Positions 54,636 through 62,378 of a stretch of 64,000 nucleotides of DNA are shown here, in pieces. This DNA comes from Bradyrhizobium sp. Y36 (GTDB taxonomy: Bacteria; Pseudomonadota; Alphaproteobacteria; Rhizobiales; Xanthobacteraceae). Every line of letters begins with the position of its first letter. Within the stretch, counting starts at the first letter, position 1. Position numbers and translations under genes: made by a program. The notes beneath the pieces were generated by a model, which was not told the origin of the DNA, ran no database searches, and was given only the letters and a program-made list of their open reading frames with translations. The DNA is taken from assembly GCF_002531575.1 (NCBI RefSeq), contig NZ_NWTI01000001.1, positions 1-64,000 on the forward strand, given 5' to 3'.

Positions 54636-56006
54636 ATGGCGCGAGACCAGATCGATATGACGCCGCTGCAGTCGCGCGACGAGCTCGTGGCGTGGTTCGA
54701 GGCCGGCTGCAAGCCGGCGTCCGAGTGGCGCATGGGCACCGAGCACGAGAAGACGCCGTTCACCCTCGAAGGCCACCGTCCGGTGCCTTACGAAGGCGCG
54801 CGGGGCATCGGCGCGCTGCTCGAAGGCATGAAGCTCCTGCTCGGCTGGGAGCCGATCATGGAGAAGGGCAACATCATCGGCCTCTACGACGTCACCGGGG
54901 GCGGGGCGATCTCGCTCGAGCCCGGCGGACAGTTCGAACTGTCCGGCGCGCCGGTCGAGAATGTGCATCAGACCCAGAGCGAGCTGATGGCGCATCTGGC
55001 GCAGGTGCGCGAGATCGCAACGCCGCTCGGCATCGGTTTCCTCGGCCTCGGCATGACCCCGTCCTGGTCGCGCGCCGACATCCCGATGATGCCCAAGGGC
55101 CGCTACAAGATCATGACCAACTACATGCCGAAGGTCGGCCAGTACGGCCTCGACATGATGTACCGGACCTGCACGGTGCAGACCAATCTCGACTTTTCCT
55201 CCGAAGCCGACATGGTCAAGAAGCTGCGCGTGTCGCTGGCGCTGCAGCCGGTCGCAACCGCGCTGTTCGCCAATTCGCCGTTCACGGAAGGCAAGCCGAA
55301 CGGCTTTTTGTCCTTCCGCTCCGAGATCTGGCGCGACACCGACAATGCGCGGTCGGGCATGATGCCGTGGGCGTTCGAGGACGGCATGGGCTTCGAGCGC
55401 TACGTCGACTACGCGCTCGACGTGCCCATGTATTTCGTCAAGCGCGACGAGGACTATATCGACGTGTCCGGCTCCTCGTTCCGCGCCTTCTTCGAGGGCC
55501 GCAACAACAACCTTCCGGGCGAGCGTCCGACGCTGTCGGACTGGGCCAACCATCTCTCCACGATCTTCCCGGAAGTGCGGCTCAAGCGCTATCTTGAGAT
55601 GCGCGGCTCCGACGGCGGCCCGTGGGGCCGGTTGCCGGCGCTGCCGGCGTTCTGGGTCGGGCTGCTCTATGACGACGTCGCGCTCGATGCGGCCTGGGAG
55701 ATCGTCAAGCACTGGACCGCGCCCGAGCGTCAGGCCCTGCGCGACGACGTGCCGCGCTTCGGCTTCAAGGCGCGGATCAAGAACCGCTATCTGTTCGAGA
55801 TCGCCAAGGAATGCCTCGTTCTGGCACATGCGGGCCTGCGCCGGCGCGCCCGGATCGACCAGCTCGGCCGCGACGAAACGCGGCATCTGGAGCCGCTCGA
55901 CCGCATCATCGATTCCGGCCGGACGCCGGCCGAAGAAATGTTGGACAAGTTCAACGGTCCCTGGAAGGGCTCGGTGGAACCGGCCTACGCGGAATACGCT
56001 TTCTAG
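54636..56006 (+). CDS. gshA: Glutamate-cysteine ligase (plant/alphaproteobacterial type)
   Basis: ATP-dependent ligation of L-glutamate and L-cysteine, first and rate-limiting step of glutathione synthesis. The 456-aa protein is of the GCS2/plant type: WRMGTEHEKTPF, YDVTGGGAISLEPGGQFELSG and LRVSLALQPVATALFANSPF are the conserved ATP and substrate segments, and it ends EEMLDKFNGPWKGSVEPAYAE. It lies 99 nt downstream of the MarR gene on the same strand, linking regulation of the GST to glutathione supply. gshB is not in the window. Confidence 0.94.
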   Translation: MARDQIDMTPLQSRDELVAWFEAGCKPASEWRMGTEHEKTPFTLEGHRPVPYEGARGIGALLEGMKLLLGWEPIMEKGNIIGLYDVTGGGAISLEPGGQFELSGAPVENVHQTQSELMAHLAQVREIATPLGIGFLGLGMTPSWSRADIPMMPKGRYKIMTNYMPKVGQYGLDMMYRTCTVQTNLDFSSEADMVKKLRVSLALQPVATALFANSPFTEGKPNGFLSFRSEIWRDTDNARSGMMPWAFEDGMGFERYVDYALDVPMYFVKRDEDYIDVSGSSFRAFFEGRNNNLPGERPTLSDWANHLSTIFPEVRLKRYLEMRGSDGGPWGRLPALPAFWVGLLYDDVALDAAWEIVKHWTAPERQALRDDVPRFGFKARIKNRYLFEIAKECLVLAHAGLRRRARIDQLGRDETRHLEPLDRIIDSGRTPAEEMLDKFNGPWKGSVEPAYAEYAF

Positions 56007-56116
56007 ACCATAGGCCAACGATCAGGTTGCAGCCGTTCATCGCCCATACAGGTTTGCGGCGATCAAATGACCGGCCGAAAAAACCGAGCGTCGTCAATAA
56101 CTCGAAAGCTGTTCCG

Positions 56117-56695
56117 ATGGGGAAGGGCCGCCAGTCCCGGGCCTTCATGGCAAAGGTCATGGCTTGCGTCGTGGCTTGTGTCACGCTGCTTTCGCTCGCT
56201 TTCGCGAGCGTGCCGGCGCGCGCCCAGACTGCATTCGACCGGCCCGGCGGCGACTATTTCAGCGCGCCTGTCGCCTCAGGCGATCCCGAGGATTGCGCGC
56301 TGCTGTGCGAGCGCGACCGCCGCTGCCGCTCGTGGAGCTTCAGCTACCCGGACGTCGAAGGCGGTTCGGCGGTGTGCTGGCTGAAGAACACCGTGCCGGC
56401 GCGGGTGCCGGGCAGTTGCTGCATCTCCGGTGTGCGCGGTGCCGGCGTGATCGAGCCGCGGGTCGAGGGCGTGGAGACGTCGATCGACCGCCCCGGCGGC
56501 GACTTACGCAATTTCGATCTGAAGGAAGGCGACGGCGTGGAGGCCTGCAAGGCCGCGTGCACCGCCGACAATAAATGCCGCGCCTTCACCTATGCCCGCC
56601 CCGGCTACACCGGGCGTGAGGCGCGCTGCTTCCTGAAAAAGGAAATCAAGCCGCCGCGCCGCAAGGCGGGGTTCACCTCAGGCGTGGTGCGGTAG
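56117..56695 (+). CDS. Exported protein with two PAN/apple-like domains
   Basis: A 192-aa precursor with a signal peptide (AKVMACVVACVTLLSLAFAS, cleaved near ARAQ). It has two tandem PAN/apple-like modules, each opening FDRPGGD or IDRPGGD (about 40-110 and 125-190) and containing paired cysteines (CALLCERDRRCRSW; CKAACTADNKCRAF). PAN domains mediate protein or carbohydrate contacts outside the cytoplasm. The start is uncertain between ATGs at 56117 and 56147. It lies 110 nt after gshA with no functional tie seen. A repeat-rich gap follows. Confidence 0.82.
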   Translation: MGKGRQSRAFMAKVMACVVACVTLLSLAFASVPARAQTAFDRPGGDYFSAPVASGDPEDCALLCERDRRCRSWSFSYPDVEGGSAVCWLKNTVPARVPGSCCISGVRGAGVIEPRVEGVETSIDRPGGDLRNFDLKEGDGVEACKAACTADNKCRAFTYARPGYTGREARCFLKKEIKPPRRKAGFTSGVVR

Positions 56696-56703
56696 CGCGT
56701 TAT

Positions 56704-56834
56704 CGTGCCCCGGGCGCGGCGCGGCACGAAGTGATGCGCCGCTGAACCGGGGCCCATGCGGCCTCGCAATCCGAAGCAAGATGGGTTCCGGCTCTGCGCC
56801 GCATCGGTTCACGATGCGTCTTGTCCGGGACACG
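56704..56834. repeat. Imperfect palindromic repeat element, CGTGCCCCGGGC family
   Basis: Left arm CGTGCCCCGGGCGCGGCGC, right arm GTCCGGGACACG; internal GCCGCTGAACCGGGGCCCATG pairs with GGGTTCCGGCTCTGCGCC only in part. It lies after the PAN gene. Confidence 0.55.
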
Positions 56835-56850
56835 AGATAATCTCGTAGTG

Positions 56851-56941
56851 CCGTAGGGTGGGCAAAGGCGCGAAGCGCCGCGCCCACGATCTCTTTCATT
56901 AGGTGAGATGGTGGGCACGCTTCGCTTTGCCCACCCTACGG
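56851..56941. repeat. Palindromic repeat element, GTAGGGTGGGCAAAG family
   Basis: Perfect 17-bp terminal arms (CCGTAGGGTGGGCAAAG at 56851-56867 and complement at 56925-56941), same family as 23816-23912. It lies in the gap between convergent PAN and nucleotidyltransferase-like genes. Confidence 0.85.
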
Positions 56942-56945
56942 GATC

Positions 56946-57512
56946 TCACTCTGCAGCAATCACCGTGAGCTCCGGCCACAGCGCCTTCCATCGCGCGGCC
57001 TTCGCGTTGTAATTCGCCGCGGAAAAATTCGGACCCGGATTGGGCCGCGCGATCAGCTTTGCAACATCGTCAAAGCCGTGCGGCGCGTAGACCTCGTAGC
57101 CGTCGGCGACGCGCCTGACGCCGACCTGCGTGTTCTGCGTGAGGAAGCGATCGATGCCTTCGCGCGAACCTCGAAGCGGCGGATAGGGCAGGCCGTGCTT
57201 GGCTGGATACCACAGATGCACCCGCGCCTGGTTGCGGATCTCGACCTTGACGCCGAGATGCCCGAGCCGCGCATGCAGCGCACGGATCACGGCGTCCTCG
57301 GCGTCCCACGAGGTATCAGGATCGAAATAGAATGCGTCGTAATCGGCGATGCCGTGATCGATCGCGCGGCCCGTGAGGACATTCCACACCGTCTGCACCA
57401 GGCATCCCGAGACCAGCCATGCATCGGGCAGCGCGAGGCGATCGAGCTCGGCGACGATTGCGGCGTTGGCGGGATTTTGCAGCGCGAGGGCGAGGAATTC
57501 GTCGCGGTTCAT
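56946..57512 (-). CDS. Nucleotidyltransferase-like protein (NTP_transf_6 family)
   Basis: A 188-aa protein of the nucleotidyltransferase-like family formerly called DUF925. Features include LPDAWLVSGCLVQTVWN near residue 35, the acidic IADYDAFYFDPDTSWDAEDAVI (Asp pair typical of nucleotidyltransferase metal sites) and RNQARVHLWYPAKHG. No activity has been assigned to this family as far as I know. It lies after lepB on the same strand (51-nt gap) and next to a repeat element. Confidence 0.82.
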   Translation of the reverse strand: MNRDEFLALALQNPANAAIVAELDRLALPDAWLVSGCLVQTVWNVLTGRAIDHGIADYDAFYFDPDTSWDAEDAVIRALHARLGHLGVKVEIRNQARVHLWYPAKHGLPYPPLRGSREGIDRFLTQNTQVGVRRVADGYEVYAPHGFDDVAKLIARPNPGPNFSAANYNAKAARWKALWPELTVIAAE

Positions 57513-57563
57513 CGCTGCTGCTCTCCCTCTCCCGCTCGCGGGAGAGGTGACGTGAGTGAAGGC

Positions 57564-58340
57564 TCAATGCACCGCGGTGAAGAACCGCGCGAGCCGGAAG
57601 CCGGACAGCCACGTGTACACCGGCTGGCTGCGCATGCCGAGGTCCCAGGAGCCGACCACCGCATCCGCACGGCCGATCAGATTGTCGATCGGCAGCAGGC
57701 CGACGCCGCCGGAGCGCAGCGACACGCGGCTGTCGGCGGAGTTGTCGCGGTTGTCGCCGAGCACGAAGAGGTGGCCTGCCGGCACCGTCACTTCCGGCGT
57801 GTTGTCGAGCGGGCCGTTGTCGCGCATCTTGAAGATCAGATGCGAGACGCCGTTCGGCAGCGTCTCGACGTAACGGTAGGCGGGCTCGCTGCCACCATTG
57901 TCGTCCTCGGCAGCGCCAACGCCGTCCGGCTTCAGCTCGGCGGGGCGGTCGTTGATGAAGAGCTGGCCCTGCCGCATCTGAATGCGGTCGCCGGGAAGCC
58001 CGACGACGCGCTTCACCCAGGCCTGCGAACGATCGTCGGGCCAGCGAAACACCACGACGTCGCCCTGCTTCGGCGTCTCCGCGAACACGCGGCCGCTCTC
58101 GGGCAGATTGATCTGGATCGGCAGCGACGAGGTGCCGTAGCCATAGGGGAATTTCGAGGCGAGCAGCGCATCGCCGATCAGCAGCGTCGGCTCCATCGAG
58201 CCCGACGGCACGTAGAACGGCTCGGCGAGCGCGCCCTTGGCGATGAACACCGCGGCGACGATGCCGGCGAGCTGCACGAGCTGGCCGCCCCAGCCGCTGC
58301 TCTTCCGCTTGGCGGCGACAGTTGCTTTCTCAACGCTCAT
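57564..58340 (-). CDS. lepB: Signal peptidase I
   Basis: Removes signal peptides from exported preproteins at the inner membrane. The 258-aa protein has an N-terminal TM (VQLAGIVAAVFIAKGAL) and the Ser/Lys dyad: Ser48 in VPSGSMEPTLLIGD and Lys110 in WVKRVVGLPGDRI; the third conserved box FVLGDNRDNSADSR is also present. The ATG overlaps the tldD stop by 4 nt (58337-58340), so translation is coupled to TldD. This genomic place is unusual, as lepB often pairs with rnc; more than one signal peptidase I gene in such genomes is likely, but that is not visible here. Confidence 0.94.
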   Translation of the reverse strand: MSVEKATVAAKRKSSGWGGQLVQLAGIVAAVFIAKGALAEPFYVPSGSMEPTLLIGDALLASKFPYGYGTSSLPIQINLPESGRVFAETPKQGDVVVFRWPDDRSQAWVKRVVGLPGDRIQMRQGQLFINDRPAELKPDGVGAAEDDNGGSEPAYRYVETLPNGVSHLIFKMRDNGPLDNTPEVTVPAGHLFVLGDNRDNSADSRVSLRSGGVGLLPIDNLIGRADAVVGSWDLGMRSQPVYTWLSGFRLARFFTAVH

Positions 58341-59764
58341 GCGCCCGTTCCACCCACCGTGATGCGTTCCATCAGAAGCGACGGCTGGCCAACGCCGACA
58401 GGCACGCCCTGGCCGTTCTTGCCGCAGGTGCCGATGCCGGTATCGAGCGCGAGATCGTTGCCGATCATGCGGATGCGATGCAGGTCGGTCGGCCCGTTGC
58501 CGATCAGCATGGCGCCCTTCAGCGGCGCGCCGATCTTGCCGTTCTCGATCTTGTAGGCCTCGGTGCACTGGAACACGTACTTGCCCGAAGTGATGTCGAC
58601 CTGGCCGCCGCCGAAATTGGCGGCGAACACGCCGTTCTTCACCGACGCCAGGATTTCGGCGGGGTCACGGTCGCCCGCGAGCATGTAGGTGTTGGTCATG
58701 CGCGGCATCGGCACATGGGCATAGCCCTGGCGGCGGCCGTTGCCGGTCGGCTTCATGTTCATCAGCCGCGCATTCTGGCGGTCCTGCATGTAGCCGACCA
58801 GGATGCCGTCCTCGATCAGCACGGTGCGATTGGTCGGCGTGCCCTCGTCGTCGATCGACAGCGACCCGCGCCGCGAGGCAATGGTGCCGTCGTCGACCAC
58901 GGTGACGCCCTTGGCCGCGACCTGCTGGCCCATCAGGCCGGCAAACGCAGACGTCTTCTTGCGGTTGAAGTCGCCTTCGAGGCCATGGCCGACCGCTTCA
59001 TGCAGCATCACACCGGGCCAGCCGGCCCCGAGCACGACGTCCATCTCGCCGGCGGGGGCGGGGATCGATTCCAGATTGACCAGCGCCTCGCGCAGCGCGC
59101 CGTCGGCGGCGTCGCGCCAGTTCTTGCTCTCGATGAATTCGGCATAGCCGGCGCGGCCGCCATAGCCCTTGCTGCCGCTCTCCTGGCGGTCGCCCTGGCC
59201 GGCGACGACGGAAACGTTGACGCGCACCAGCGGACGGATGTCGCGATAGCTCTCGCCGTCGGGCCTGAGGATCTCAACCACCTGCCAGGTCGCGCCCAGG
59301 CTGACGCTGACCTGCCGCACCCTGGGATCCTTGTCGCGCAGATACGCGTCGATCTCGGCCAGCAGCTTGACCTTGGTTTCGAAGCCGGGGGCATCGAGCG
59401 GATTGTCGTCGCCATAGAGGCGGACATTGGTGTGAGGCGGCGGCGCGGCGAAGCTGCCGGAATAGCCGCCGCGTACGGCCGCGACCGCATCTGCCGCGCG
59501 AATCAGCGCGGGCAACGAGACGTCGGAGGAGTGGGCATAGCCCACGGCATCATCCTTCACCGCGCGTAAGCCAAAACCTTGCGAGGTGTCGTAGGTCGCC
59601 TGCTTCAGCCGCCCATTGTCGAACATCAGCGCTTCGGTCTGGCTGTACTCCAGGAACAGCTCACCGTCGTCGGCACCGGAAAGCCCGCGCGCGACCTCGT
59701 GGCGAACCTGGTCGCGGTCGAGATTGGCGCGGTCGAGCAGGGAGGTCGTGGCAGGGTTTGTCAT
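58337..59764 (-). CDS. tldD: Metalloprotease TldD
   Basis: Zinc-dependent subunit of the TldD/TldE (PmbA) protease that processes modified peptides and small proteins. The 475-aa length is typical; the HExxxH zinc motif is HEAVGH (255-260) in GVMLHEAVGHGLEGD, followed by GTIASRRGSLSIDDEGTP and RMTNTYML. The ATG at 59764 with GGACGGA upstream is used; an ATG four codons earlier is possible. TldE/PmbA is not in the window. lepB is coupled downstream. In many alphaproteobacteria tldD is near an IalB gene and cox genes; here a toxin-antitoxin pair intervenes. Confidence 0.96.
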   Translation of the reverse strand: MTNPATTSLLDRANLDRDQVRHEVARGLSGADDGELFLEYSQTEALMFDNGRLKQATYDTSQGFGLRAVKDDAVGYAHSSDVSLPALIRAADAVAAVRGGYSGSFAAPPPHTNVRLYGDDNPLDAPGFETKVKLLAEIDAYLRDKDPRVRQVSVSLGATWQVVEILRPDGESYRDIRPLVRVNVSVVAGQGDRQESGSKGYGGRAGYAEFIESKNWRDAADGALREALVNLESIPAPAGEMDVVLGAGWPGVMLHEAVGHGLEGDFNRKKTSAFAGLMGQQVAAKGVTVVDDGTIASRRGSLSIDDEGTPTNRTVLIEDGILVGYMQDRQNARLMNMKPTGNGRRQGYAHVPMPRMTNTYMLAGDRDPAEILASVKNGVFAANFGGGQVDITSGKYVFQCTEAYKIENGKIGAPLKGAMLIGNGPTDLHRIRMIGNDLALDTGIGTCGKNGQGVPVGVGQPSLLMERITVGGTGA

Positions 59765-59871
59765 GAATCCGTCCATTAGCGGAAGATGTGGGGCAAGATA
59801 ATGGTTTCGGACCGGTTCCGCGAGGGGGCGGGGCGTCACATTACGGAAACGATAGGATGGGGCGGCTGACT

Positions 59872-59904
59872 GATGCTGCATCCGGCGCGGAACGATGCTA
59901 TTCT
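59872..59904 (+). promoter_or_regulatory. Promoter/operator of the toxin-antitoxin pair, predicted leaderless
   Basis: An extended -10 (TGC then TATTCT, 59896-59904) lies 6 nt before the ATG at 59911, so transcription should start at or next to the start codon, and no Shine-Dalgarno is seen. GATGCTGCATC (59872-59882) is a perfect palindrome over the -35 area, and a further GATGC half-site lies at 59894-59898; these suit autoregulation. Confidence 0.5.
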
Positions 59905-59910
59905 CTCCTA

Positions 59911-60135
59911 ATGAACTACCGAGACGTCATCTCAATTGAGCCCGGCAAGCGTGGGGGGCGCCCCTGCATCCGCCATATGCGGATTGCGGTGGCCGATGTG
60001 CTCGGCTGGCTGGCTGCCGGTCAGACTCATGCCGAAATCCTCGATGATTTTCCTGAGTTGACCGAGGACGATATTCGAGCCTGCCTGGCTTATGCTGCCG
60101 ATCGCGAGAGGCGACTGGTGACCGCCGCAACATGA
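59911..60135 (+). CDS. DUF433 antitoxin
   Basis: A 74-aa DUF433 protein, a family that acts as antitoxin for PIN-like toxins. The helix-turn-helix-like signature is IRHMRIAVADVLGWLAAGQT then ILDDFPELTEDDIRACLAYAA. It overlaps the downstream toxin start by 4 nt (ATGA at 60132-60135), as usual for such operons. The start MNYRDVISIEPGKRGGRP is typical; there is no ribosome-binding site, consistent with a leaderless message. Sits between tldD and the IalB gene; base composition is less GC-rich than neighbours, so it may have been acquired. Confidence 0.88.
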   Translation: MNYRDVISIEPGKRGGRPCIRHMRIAVADVLGWLAAGQTHAEILDDFPELTEDDIRACLAYAADRERRLVTAAT

Positions 60136-60464
60136 AGCTGCTGTTCGATCAGAATCTCAGCTTCAAGCTTTGCCAGATGATGGCCGATATTTTTCCGCAA
60201 TCCGCTCATGCCCGGTTTCACGGGCTCTCCGAAGCGGCTGATCCTGTCCTTTGGGAGTTTGAAAAAGCAAATGGCTTTGCAATTGTAACCCAGGACGTCG
60301 ATTTCGCCGAGATGGCGGGCCTATTGGGTTCTCCGCCCAAGGTCCTCTGGCTCCGGAGCGGCAATCGAACCACTGCGGCAATTGCCGATCTGCTCCGCCG
60401 ACACGCCCAGACCATTGAGGCGTTCGAGGGCGACAATAGTACGGCGTGCCTCGAGATCTATTAG
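60132..60464 (+). CDS. DUF5615 PIN-like toxin
   Basis: A 110-aa protein of the DUF5615/Mut7-C-like PIN-fold family. It starts KLLFDQNLSFKLCQMMADIF (first catalytic Asp6) and contains AIVTQDVDFAEMAGLLGSPP (second acidic cluster, about 52-60), then VLWLRSGN. Such proteins are presumed RNases, neutralised by the DUF433 protein encoded immediately upstream with a 4-nt overlap. The target RNA is unknown. Ends 10 nt from the convergent IalB gene. Confidence 0.86.
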   Translation: MKLLFDQNLSFKLCQMMADIFPQSAHARFHGLSEAADPVLWEFEKANGFAIVTQDVDFAEMAGLLGSPPKVLWLRSGNRTTAAIADLLRRHAQTIEAFEGDNSTACLEIY

Positions 60465-60474
60465 GCTCATTGCC

Positions 60475-61020
60475 CTACGGCAGCTTGTCGTAGCCTTCAC
60501 CCAGCCCGTTCAGGCTGAGCGGGAAGCCGATGCCTTCTTCCGGGGTCTCGAAGATGATGAAGGTGGCGGTCTTGGCGGTGCGGAGCTGGCCGAGCAGCTT
60601 GTCGTCCATGACGACCTCGGCCACGCAGCCATTGGGCAGGCAGCGGACGAAGCCGGCGCGGCCAACGTCCTGGTTGTCGAGCTTGAGGCCGAGGCCGGAG
60701 GGCAAGAGGACGCCCAGGGGCGCGACCACGCGCATCAGGCGGCTCTTCTGGTCGGCGGTCTTCAGCACGATGACGGTCAGGCCGGCATTGGAACGGTCTT
60801 CGGCGACCACGCTCTGGATCAGGGCGCATTGCTCGGTCTGGGCGCCGGGCGGCGTGTCGCAGCGAATCTGCCAGTCGCCATGGACGGAGCGCACTGCGCC
60901 CTGCGCATGAGCAAGGCCGGGAAGCGCCAGAAGGACGATCGCCGCCAGCAGGCCTGCCAGCGCCGGGAGGCGGTCAGCCAGCGATCTCGCCTGCCTTGCC
61001 GTCGATTTCGAAAGCCCCAT
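60475..61020 (-). CDS. Invasion-associated locus B (IalB) family exported protein
   Basis: A 181-aa protein with a signal peptide (about 1-40: LAGLLAAIVLLALPGLAHAQ) and the IalB-like core: HGDWQIRCDTPPGA, EQCALIQSV and RCLPNGCVAEVVMDDKLL with two cysteine pairs for disulfides. The name comes from Bartonella, but in free-living alphaproteobacteria these are general periplasmic or outer-membrane associated proteins of unknown function. The start ATG at 61020 is preferred because it puts the signal peptide at the N-terminus; the frame is open to 61584 but reads as noncoding. Confidence 0.86.
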   Translation of the reverse strand: MGLSKSTARQARSLADRLPALAGLLAAIVLLALPGLAHAQGAVRSVHGDWQIRCDTPPGAQTEQCALIQSVVAEDRSNAGLTVIVLKTADQKSRLMRVVAPLGVLLPSGLGLKLDNQDVGRAGFVRCLPNGCVAEVVMDDKLLGQLRTAKTATFIIFETPEEGIGFPLSLNGLGEGYDKLP

Positions 61021-61499
61021 CGGGTCGGTCCCTCTGCTCGCCTGGGTCGCTCGCGCTTGGCGGACTAGTCTGGCGGACTGATACGGGAATGACGGCGTCT
61101 TGAAGGCGATTCCCAAGCAAATTCCACGCCGCCTCGCACCGCCGCCGCCCGCACGAATCAGGTTCCTGCGCGGCCATCTGGCAGTGCCTAACGCGGGCAA
61201 TTCCGCTGTCAAGCCGCCGCATCCCGGCCAACGGTATTTTTGTCCGATATTACTAGGAATTATCTTGCGGGTGATGGCTGGCAGACCGGCCTCAAGACTG
61301 CATTGCGATAGATCAAAAATTATGGTTTGAGAGGCTTGATTTCGGCGTTCTAGCGATCTGGCCCGAATTCCTCTTAGAGGTATTCTGTCTCTTGGAGGCA
61401 TTCTTGCGCGGCGGTTTGTCAGGCGGGCGGATCGAATAAGCGTTTCCCGGACACAGGGGAGCGCACTTGGGGTGATTTCGTAAGGGGAGCGCGAACGGC
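61021..61499. other. Gene-free stretch upstream of ctaC
   Basis: 479 nt with no convincing ORF. It must hold the ialB promoter and the ctaCD promoter. A FixK/FNR-type box is at 61303-61316; AT-rich patches are at about 61233-61265 and 61311-61330. AAGGGGAG near 61480 is the ctaC ribosome-binding site. Confidence 0.6.
61303..61316. promoter_or_regulatory. FixK2/FNR-type box candidate
   Basis: TTGCGATAGATCAA fits the loose TTG(A/C)-N6-(T/G)CAA pattern reported for Bradyrhizobium FixK2; the right half is perfect, the left half deviates at two symmetric positions. It lies 184 nt before the ctaC start. Confidence 0.35.
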
Positions 61500-62339
61500 A
61501 TGAGGATGTCGATGGGCCCGGTGGGCCGGCACTTGCTGGGATTGGCCGTAGCGGGTCTGACGCTGGCGACGGGCGGCGCGGCATTTGCCGAGCTCGGGCA
61601 GCCGAAGCCTTGGGAATGGACGCTGCAGGAGTCCGGCTCCCCGGTGATGGACAACATCGTCTGGTTCCACAACTTCCTGTTTGTGCTGATCACCGTGATC
61701 ACGCTGTTCGTTCTGGCGCTGCTGGTCATCGTTGTCCTGAAGTTCAACGCGAAGACCAATCCGGTGCCGTCGCGGACCACCCACAACACGCTGATCGAGG
61801 TGGCCTGGACGCTGGTTCCCGTGCTGATTCTGGTCGGCATCTCGGTGCCGTCGTTCCGGCTTCTGTTCCTCGAGCTGGACGTGCCGAAGGCGGATATCAC
61901 GATCAAGGCGACCGGCAAGCAGTGGTACTGGTCCTACGCCTATCCCGACAACGGCAAGTTCGAGTTCGACTCGCTGATGGCGCAGGACAAGCAGCCCCGT
62001 CTGCTCGGCGTCGACAATGAGATGGTGGTGCCGGTCAACAAGGTGATTCGCGTCCAGACCACCGGCGCCGACGTCATCCACGCCTTCGCGGTGCCGGCTT
62101 TCGGCGTCAAGATCGACGCCATTCCGGGCCGGCTGAACGAGACCTGGTTCAAGGCCACCAAGACCGGCATGTATTACGGCCAGTGCTCTGAACTGTGCGG
62201 CAAGGACCACGCTTTCATGCCGATCGCCGTGCGTGTGGTGAGCGATCAGGAGTTCGCCTCCTGGGTCGAGACGGCGAAGAAGAAATACGCGAGCGGCGGC
62301 ACCAGCACCTACGCCTCCGCAGCCGGCCCGACGCAGTAA
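61500..62339 (+). CDS. ctaC: Cytochrome c oxidase subunit II (aa3 type)
   Basis: Carries the CuA centre that takes electrons from cytochrome c. The 279-aa precursor has a signal peptide, two TM helices (about 54-76 and 98-118) and a periplasmic cupredoxin domain with the CuA ligands: His194 in VIHAFAVP and GQCSELCGKDHAFM (Cys229, Glu231, Cys233, His237, Met240). The conserved KQWYWSY is also present. AAGGGGAG precedes the ATG. ctaD follows after 87 nt, giving the usual ctaCD order; ctaB and ctaE should lie beyond the window. Confidence 0.97.
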   Translation: MRMSMGPVGRHLLGLAVAGLTLATGGAAFAELGQPKPWEWTLQESGSPVMDNIVWFHNFLFVLITVITLFVLALLVIVVLKFNAKTNPVPSRTTHNTLIEVAWTLVPVLILVGISVPSFRLLFLELDVPKADITIKATGKQWYWSYAYPDNGKFEFDSLMAQDKQPRLLGVDNEMVVPVNKVIRVQTTGADVIHAFAVPAFGVKIDAIPGRLNETWFKATKTGMYYGQCSELCGKDHAFMPIAVRVVSDQEFASWVETAKKKYASGGTSTYASAAGPTQ

Positions 62340-62378
62340 GCGCCGGGCGACGGCTCTGAGGGACTGAAAGCGATATAA

